Assembly (NCBI RefSeq): GCF_034190915.1
Contig: NW_026947543.1
Span: 1,550,001-1,614,000, forward strand
DNA: 64,000 nt
Direction: 5' to 3'
Source: Cavia porcellus
Lineage: Eukaryota > Chordata > Mammalia > Rodentia > Caviidae
Shown here: positions 56,801 through 64,000 of the stretch, one piece after another
How positions within the stretch are numbered: the first letter of the stretch is position 1
Layout: each line of letters starts with the position of its first letter
Position numbers and translations under genes: made by a program
The notes under the pieces: generated by a model
Seen by the model: only the letters and a program-made list of their open reading frames with translations
What the model was told of the DNA's origin: nothing
The model's database searches: none

Positions 56801-57600
56801 GGACAACAGAAAAGTAGACACACTTGGTCTAGGTCCCGGGGTTCACTACATGAGTTGTGGAGTCTAAATATTCCATGCCATGAGAAAATACCTGGGATTT
56901 TTAGTGAAAGGGGCGTTTGCATCCCTTTTCTAAGGGTTTCCCTTTCACCATGTTACATTTGAATTCTGGGAAAACCTGCTGGTGACAAGCTATCTAGCAT
57001 TATGTTGGTTTAGGCATTGAGCTAGTACCGCATGTTTAGTGTTCAGGGTTATGCTGGAATGGCTGCAGACCTCCTTGAAATAGCTATTGCAGACAAGTGA
57101 ACCCCGAGGAAGCTGGATAGTTGAAGCAGGCACTCCAAATATTCATGCATTGCAAGGATTCACTTTCATTTTGGGACTCATCTTCTGGTTGCTGGCTTTT
57201 AGTGCTAACTGATACTACCATGGTGGCAGTAATCCAGCAGAGACTGCATGTATGGTTTGCAGGTTTGCTTCCCAAGCCACCAGAAACTTGGCAGAACCCA
57301 AATCATTGTGGCATTTTCTTTCCTCCCCTGAAACATTTGGCTTTCTAAGTTTGAAAGTTGAATAGACTGGGCTAGTCAGGTTTGGACACCATGTACCACC
57401 AACTGAGCTAAAGACAGAGCCAATTGCTTCCCTTCACTTGTCAAAATATGTCAAATTTGCTTGGTCACCACAATTTCAAAGAAAATTCTGAGGCAACTTA
57501 GAGAGGTGAATCAAATACTGCCTGATTGGAATGGCTGTGGTTGTATGAGGTGGAAAGCTGTAGAGTTGGGCTGAAACTGTTCACAGAAATCCACAGGCTT

Positions 57601-58086
57601 GTGGTTGCCAGGCAACCACACTGGGCTGAGATTGGCTGAACATCACTGTGAGGTGGATTTTAGGCTCTAGGTTTGAAAATTTAAAAGCCTGGGGTAGTCA
57701 AGTTTGGAACACATCGAGCACAGACAGACCAAAAGGTCTTTCAATTACTTCCCTCCACTTCTCAAAATATGTCAAATTTTCTTGATCACTATAACTGTAA
57801 AAAAAATTCTGAGGCAACATAGAGAGGCTAATCAAATACTGCATGATTGGAATGGCTGTGGTTGTAGGAGGTGGAAAGCTGCAGAGTTGGGCTGAAACAG
57901 TTCACAGAAAGCCACAAGCTTGAGGTTGCCAGGCAACCACACTGGGCTGTGATTGGCTGAGCACCATTGTGAGCTGGACTTTAGGCTCTAGGATACAAGT
58001 GTGCAGTAGGAGACCTGAGTCACAATGCTGGGCGTTGCCATGGAGACCTCAGTGGCACAGAGGACTTGTAGCGCAAGATTTAAATA
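57601..58086 (+). promoter_or_regulatory. RFX/NF-Y/AP-1/TATA-like cluster, unit 14
   Basis: Same as unit 13, TTTAAATA at 58079-58086. Confidence 0.45.
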
Positions 58087-60527
58087 GGATGAATATTCTT
58101 GGTCTGGTATGCCACAGGATTCTCACTGAAGGCTTCACGGCTCAGAATTTGGGGATGGAAATGCTTGCCAATCTACACATGGATGTACTTTCAATGGGAT
58201 ATGAAATATGCCAGGGCCTGGCAGATGTTCTCTGACATGTCCTATCCTTGAGCATATGCTTTCCCTTGTCATGTCTGTCATTTGGCTGAGTCCTGTTCCC
58301 TAAGCTATTCAGTCAAGACTTGCTGGAATCATTCACCTGCAGTATAAGAGCTTTCTGTTAAATCTCTCAGCAGAAATCCTGTGCAAGCACATAGCTTTGG
58401 ATATGAGAGACAGTGGTGGAAGTTGAATTTCAAGGGCAGATATTTGAAAACAATGAAACAAGCCCCGAATAAGATCTTTACATGTTTCCCAGATGAATAT
58501 GTTTGGAAATTCAGGGGAAGATCGAGATCAAGACTGAGAAGAGTGCACACCCATTTCAAGGTACAAAAACCAGGGAAAAACATGGGAAAGCAAGAGAGCT
58601 GGTTAATTTGATATAAAAATCTTTGATGATGAAAGGAAAATTATATTCTCATGGTGATTTAATCAGGCTGTAGCAGTGAAGTTCTCATATTGGTTGTCCT
58701 ATGTGTGGCCTTCTGCATTGGGCAGTGGATGCAGTACAGGAGATCTTCAAATAAATCTGGTGGAACACAAAATAGTGAAAAAAATATCAATCTAAATCCT
58801 GTGTATTCCTTCCCTTTGAGAACATATATGGATAATGTCCGGAGTTTCAAAAGAGAAAATGTCTATTGGGTCATGGTTTCACCAGTGAAATGGTCACTTC
58901 ACATAACATTTTGAATTTTGCTTTCACAGTTGCTCATGTTCCGGGCCTGAGTAAAGCAGAATGCAGAGTAAGCCTCATCAATAGTTGTGCATTCCATAAG
59001 TGGTTTTAAAACCAGTGAAACCCTTTGGACCTAGTGTTTGTATTTAATTGGTTGATTTGGTTTTCAAATTGTTTGTTTTACTATTTTTAACTTTGTGAGT
59101 CAGGGAAGCCCTCACTCATAGTGATTTAGACCTCTCCAAAAGCTCTGAAGTTATTCATGTAACAGCTATTACATGTTATAAGTTTCTCCTATTAAAACTT
59201 GAAAGACTAACAGACTCTGCTACTTTTCATCTAAATTCAGTGTTGCGCTAAATTCAGTGTTGGACTTTATTTACAAGTCCTTTGAAATGTGTCCTCCTCT
59301 AGTCACTGGTCGTGCTGGAATGTACTTTCTTGTGAAGACAGGATTTGAGCAAATTGACACAAGTACAGTTTGCCACTACTCTGGACACCTGATTAAATAT
59401 CGAGTTGCCTAAATGGTGTGTGTTTTACTTTGATCTCTGCTCACACTTTGCTCATCCAGTTAGAACCACAGGGCTCCAGGCCATAGCATTGTAGGCCTAA
59501 ACAAGAAAATTTCCATTCCGTTTTGGGAGTTCATTCGGCTCTCCTAATTACATTTTCCACAAATGTGTGCTTCAGGAGAGGCCCTCTCTAAATGTGGAGA
59601 GGCCCATTTTCATTCACTCACTTTCAGACTTTCTAAGATTTTCAGTTACTAGAGATTTGCCCAGAATTGCCATTGTCAAGGGACAGTGCACTTCACTTGA
59701 AGTTGTGCAGTATTACTTCATGTGTCTCCCTGGAAATTCCACCAATGGGAAACTCTTGCTGTAGTCATCTCCAAGTGTTTCTGCCTAAGAAAATATAACT
59801 AACAAAGGATGTGCTTTCAAGCAGAATGAGGAATGGAGGGATAATCTTTAGTTCAGTGCAGGTTGACCTTTCGAAGAAACAGTAATTCCTATGAAATAGG
59901 AGGTAAAATCTTTTGTAAAGAGACATGGATATGACATGCTCAACTTTATGTCACGTTTTTTAAAAAGCCAAGGGCATTTGAGAAATTCTTGGCGGCTGAA
60001 TTGTCCCTTTTTTCAAATTTCTCTTAGGTAAGACACTCCAGTTTCTTCAAACCATGGTACTGTTCCTTCCATGTAAAAAACCAAAGCAAAAAACAAAATA
60101 AATTAAAACAAAACCCATCAAATTACATTTGAGAGCACACAATTGCTCAGCAGGCCCACTATTCAACAAGACAGAGGGAGAGAAGCCTCAGCCTTCAGCC
60201 CATGGCCTAAAGTTTTGTCTCTATCATGGCCCCTCAGTTCCCTGGCATGTCCACATTAACTCATGAATCTTTACTCATATCCTCTTCAAATGCACAGGAT
60301 CCAATGTATTTGAACCCTGTTCACCTGGGCTGTAACCATCCAAGGACACACCAGAGGAAGGGCAGCCACCCCCTTGCCTGGGGCCTTGGAGCTTATCACA
60401 ATAGAAATGGAAAGCTGAACAAGGGGAGCCAAAACAAAGAGAGGAATATTCCTAAAGCCTGAAACACAGAAGCTACCTATAGACCAGTAGTGGGATTTCA
60501 CAAATTATGTAAGAATCTCTGTGCACA

Positions 60528-60672
60528 TGCTTGGCATGGTCGCTCATGCCTATAATCCCAGCAATCTGGGGGCTGAGGTGGATGGAACCTTCGGAGTTCC
60601 AGTCCATCGTGGGCTATGAATTTATCTCAAGGCCTCTTTCAACAACTACATAAGATGCTGTTTCCAAAAAGA
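60528..60672 (+). mobile_element. B1-like SINE, unit 15
   Basis: Same fixed copy; ggatggaacc followed by ttcggagttcc. Confidence 0.7.
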
Positions 60673-61472
60673 GGACAACAGAAAACTAGACACACTTGGT
60701 CTAGGTCCCGGGGTTCACTACATGAGTTGTGGAGTCTAAATATTCCATGCCATGAGAAAATACCTGGGATTTTTAGTGAAAGGGGCATTTGCATCCCTTT
60801 TCTAAGGGTTTCCCTTTCACCATGTTACATTTGAATTCTGGGAAAATCTGCTGGTGACAAGCTATCTAGCATTATGTTGGTTTAGGTATTGAGCTAGTAC
60901 CTCATGTTTAGTGTTCAGGGTTATGCTGGAATGGCTGCAGACCTGCTTGAAATAGCTATTGCGGACAAGTGAACCCCGAAGAAGCTGGATAGTTGAAGCA
61001 GGCACTCCAAATATTCATGCACTGCAAGGATTCACTTTCATTTTGGGACTCATCTTCTGGTTGCTGGCTTTTAGTGCTAACTGATACTACCATGGTGGCA
61101 GTAATCCAGCAGAGACTGCATGTATGGTTTGCAGGTTTGCTTCCCAAGCCACCAGAAACTTGGCAGAACCCAAATCATTGTGGCATTTTCTTTCCTCCCC
61201 TGAAACATTTGGCTTTCTAAGTTTGAAAATTGAATAGACTGGGCTAGTCAGGTTTGGACCCCATGTACCACCAACAGAGCTAAAGACAGAGCCAATTACT
61301 TCCCTCCACTTGTCAAAATATGTCAAATTTGCTTGGTCACCACAAGTTCAAAGAAAATTCTGAGGCAACTTAGAGAGGTGAATCAAATACTGCCTGATTG
61401 GAATGGCTGTGGTTGTATGAGGTGGAAAGCTGCAGAGTTGGGCTGAAACTGTTCACAGAAATCCACAGGCTT

Positions 61473-61958
61473 GTGGTTGCCAGGCAACCACACTGGGCTG
61501 AGATTGGCTGAACATCACTGTGAGGTGGATTTTAGGCTCTAGGTTTGAAAATTTAAAAGACTCTGGTAGTCAAGTTTGGAACACTTCGACCACAGACAGA
61601 CCAAAAGGTCTTTCAATTACTTCCCTCCACTTCTCAAAATATGTCAAATTTTCTTGATCACTATAACTGTAAAAAAATTCTGAGGCAACATAGAGAGGCT
61701 AATCAAATACTGCATGATTGGAATGGCTGTGGTTGTATGAGGTGGAAAGCTGCAGAGTTGGGCTGAAACAATTCACAGAAAGCCACAAGCTTGTGGTTGC
61801 CAGGCAACCACACTGGGCTGTGATTGGCTGAGCACCATTTTGAGCTGGACTTTAGGCTCTAGGATACAAGTGTGCAGTAGGAGACCTGAGTCACAATGCT
61901 GGGCGTTGCCATGGAGACCTCAGTGTCACAGAGGACCTTTTAGGGCAAGATTTAAATA
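61473..61958 (+). promoter_or_regulatory. RFX/NF-Y/AP-1/TATA-like cluster, unit 15
   Basis: All motifs intact, including both full 19-bp palindromes, TTTAAATA at 61951-61958. Confidence 0.45.
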
Positions 61959-63740
61959 GGATGAATATTCTTGGCCTGGTATGCCACAGGATTCTCACTG
62001 AAGGCTTCACTGCTCAGAATTTGGGGATGGAAATGCTTGCCAATCTACACATGGATGTACTTTCAATGGGATATGAAATATGCCAGGGCCTGGCAGATGT
62101 TCTCTGACATGTCCTATCCTTGAGCATATGCTTTTCCCTTGTCGTGTCTGTCATTTGGCTGAGTCCTGTTCCCTAAGCTATTCAGTCAAGACTTTGCTGG
62201 AATCATTCACCTGCAGTATAAGAGCTTTCTGTGAGATTTCTCAGCAGAAATCCTCTGCAAGCACATAGCTTTCGATATGAGAGACAGTGGTGGAAGTTGA
62301 ATTTCAAGGGCAGATATTTGAAAACAATGAAACAAGCCCCGAATAAGATCTTTACATGTTTCCCAGATGAATATGTTTGGAAATACGGGGGAAGATGGAG
62401 ATCAAGACTGAGAAGAGTGCACACCCATTTCAAGGTACAAAAACCAGGGAAAAACATGGGAAAGCAAGAGAGCTGGTTACTTTGATGTAAAAATCTTTGA
62501 TGATGAAAGGAAAATTATATTCTCATGGTGATTTAATCAGGCTGTAGCAGTGAAGTTCTCATGTTGGTTGTCCTATGTGTGGCCTTCTGCATTGGGCAGT
62601 GGATGCAGGGCAGGAGATCTTCAAATAAATCTGGTTGAACACAAAATAGTGAAAAAAATATCAATCTAAATCCTGTGTATTCCTTCCCTTTGAGAACATG
62701 TATGGATAATGTCCGGAGTTTCAAAAGAGAAAATGTCTATTGGGTCATGGTTTCACCAATGAAATGGTCACTTCACATAACATTTTGAATTTTGCTTTCG
62801 CAGTTGCTCATGTACCGGGCCTGAGTAAAGCAGAATGCAGACTAAGCCTCATCAATAGTTGTGCATTCCATAAGTGGTTTTAAAACCAGTGAAACCCTTT
62901 GGACCTAGTGTTTGTATTTAATTGGTTGATTGGTTTTTCAAATTGTTTGTTTTACTATTTTTAACTTTGGGAGTCAGGGAAGCCCTCACTCATAGTGATT
63001 TAGACGTCTCCAAAACCTCTGAAGTTATTCATGTAACAGCTATAACATGTTATAAGTTTCTCCTCTTAAAACTTGAAAGACTAACAGACTCTGCTACTTT
63101 TCATCTAAATTCAGTGTTGCGCTAAATTCAGTGTTGGTCTTTTTTTTACAAGTCCTTTGAAATGTGTCCTCCTCGAGTCACTGGTCGTGCTGGAATGTAC
63201 TTTCTTGTGAAGACAGGATTTGAGCAAATTGACACAAGTACAGTTTGCCACTACTCTGGACACCTGGTTAAATATCGAGTTGCCTAAATGGTGTGTGTTT
63301 TACTTTGATCTCTGCTCACACTTTGCTCATCCAGTTAGAACCACAGGGCTCCAGGCCATAGCGTTCTAGGCCTAAACAAGAAAATTTCCATTCCGTTTTG
63401 GGAGTTCATTTGTCTCTCATAATTACTTTTTCCACAAATGTGTGCTTCAGGAGAGGCCTGGTCTAAATGTGGAGAGGCCCATTTTCCTTCTCTCACTTTC
63501 AGACTTTCTAAGATTTTCAGTTACTAGAGGTTTGCCCAGACTTGCCATTGTCAAGGGACAGTGCACTTCACTTGAAGTTGTGCAGTATTACTTCATGTGT
63601 GTCCGTGGAAATTCCACCAATGGGAAACTCTTGCTGTAGTCATCTCCAAGTGTTTCTGCATAAGACAATATAACTAACAAAGGATGTGGTTTCAAGCAGA
63701 ATGAGGAATGGAGGTATAATCTTTATTTCAGTGCAGGTTG

Positions 63741-64000
63741 ACCTTTCAAAGAAACAGTAATTCCTATGAAATAGGAGGTAAAATCTTTTGTAAAGAGACA
63801 TGGATATGACATGCTCAACTTTATGTCACATTTTTTAAAAAGCCAAGGGCATTTGAGAAATTCTTGGCTGTTGAATTGTCCCTTTTTTCAAATTTCTCTT
63901 AGGTAAGACACTCCAGTTTCTTCAAACCATGGTACTGTTCCTTCCATGTAAAAAACCAAAGCAAAAAACAAAATAAATTAAAACAAAACCCATCAAATTA
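63741..64000 (+). repeat. Array unit 16, first 260 bp only
   Basis: Start of a further unit, matching positions 1-260 of unit 1 and cut by the window end, so the array continues to the right. Confidence 0.95.

Larger units (their letters stand above)
55994..59865 (+). repeat. Array unit 14 (3,872 bp)
   Basis: Near-identical duplicate of unit 13. Private changes seen are agccccagcc (about 56311), ttgtctgtatc (about 56346) and atgcatataatcc (about 56675). Confidence 0.95.
59866..63740 (+). repeat. Array unit 15 (3,875 bp)
   Basis: Full layout. It begins with a variant acctttcgaag and has a cluster of private changes near 60165-60182 (ttcaacaagacagagggag). Its right end returns to the type seen in units 1-4 (cttctctcactttcag, catgtgtgtccg). 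Confidence 0.95.
1..64000 (+). repeat. Macrosatellite array, period about 3.87 kb
   Basis: The same sequence recurs head to tail through the whole window, with anchor positions (the motif acctttcaaa, or its variants) at 1, 3873, 7745, 11617, 15489, 22136, 28783, 32640, 36629, 40501, 44372, 48247, 52122, 55994, 59866 and 63741. Eleven of the fifteen complete units are within 4 bp of 3,872 bp. The phase is arbitrary because no array edge is visible. Base composition is AT-rich except in the proviral inserts. Units differ by scattered substitutions and a few indels, as expected for a locally homogenised tandem array. No unit contains a gene I recognise outside the inserted retrovirus. Large-unit arrays of this kind are called macrosatellites in mammals; identity with any named macrosatellite is not established here. 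Confidence 0.97.

Noticed and set aside
1..64000. CRISPR array or prokaryotic repeat locus
   Set aside because: The repeat unit is about 3.9 kb, contains SINEs and a provirus, and has no short repeat-spacer pattern.
1..64000. Centromeric satellite with CENP-B boxes
   Set aside because: The unit is far longer than usual centromeric monomers, and I found no CENP-B box by eye.

Overview
The window is eukaryotic, almost certainly from a rodent genome. It has no bacterial-style gene order. It carries a short tRNA-derived SINE of the rodent ID type with a 14-bp target duplication, a B1-like (7SL-type) SINE in most repeat units, and an endogenous retrovirus of the class II (IAP/betaretrovirus-like) group. 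The species cannot be fixed from sequence alone.

Layout. The whole 64 kb is one head-to-tail tandem array (macrosatellite) with a basic period of about 3,872 bp and no unique flank at either end. With the phase set at position 1, units start at 1, 3873, 7745, 11617, 15489, 22136, 28783, 32640, 36629, 40501, 44372, 48247, 52122, 55994, 59866 and 63741 (the last partial). Units 1-4 and 9-15 are 3,871-3,875 bp long. Unit 7 is 3,857 bp because of a 17-bp slippage deletion. Unit 8 is 3,989 bp because of the ID SINE. Units 5 and 6 are each exactly 6,647 bp: both lack about 1.79 kb of the basic unit and both carry the same 4,566-bp provirus at the same site with the same 6-bp target duplication. The provirus therefore landed once, in an already deleted unit, and was then copied by tandem duplication.

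Inside a basic unit, using unit-1 coordinates: an A-rich stretch (about 209-253); a B1-like SINE (663-807); two tandem copies of a 320-bp module (1357-1676 and 1677-1997), each with a 19-bp palindrome of RFX/X-box type and an inverted CCAAT box; then an AP-1 motif, a further X-box motif and a TATA-like TTTAAATA (2085-2092); then about 1.8 kb of AT-rich sequence without a recognisable gene. Short open frames occur in the units, but many lack an ATG, several are broken in some units, and none resembles a known protein.

The provirus lies on the minus strand: 5' LTR, leader with splice donors, gag (571 codons, open in both copies), a -1 frameshift signal (A AAA AAC plus an 8-bp GC hairpin 7 nt downstream), the first residues of the dUTPase part of pro, then directly RNase H and integrase, a broken integrase tail, no recognisable env, a polypurine tract and the 3' LTR. 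Protease, most of dUTPase, reverse transcriptase polymerase and env are missing. The element cannot replicate alone, but its reading frames predict a Gag protein and a frameshifted Gag-RNase H-integrase fusion. The LTRs of each copy are nearly identical, so the insertion is young.
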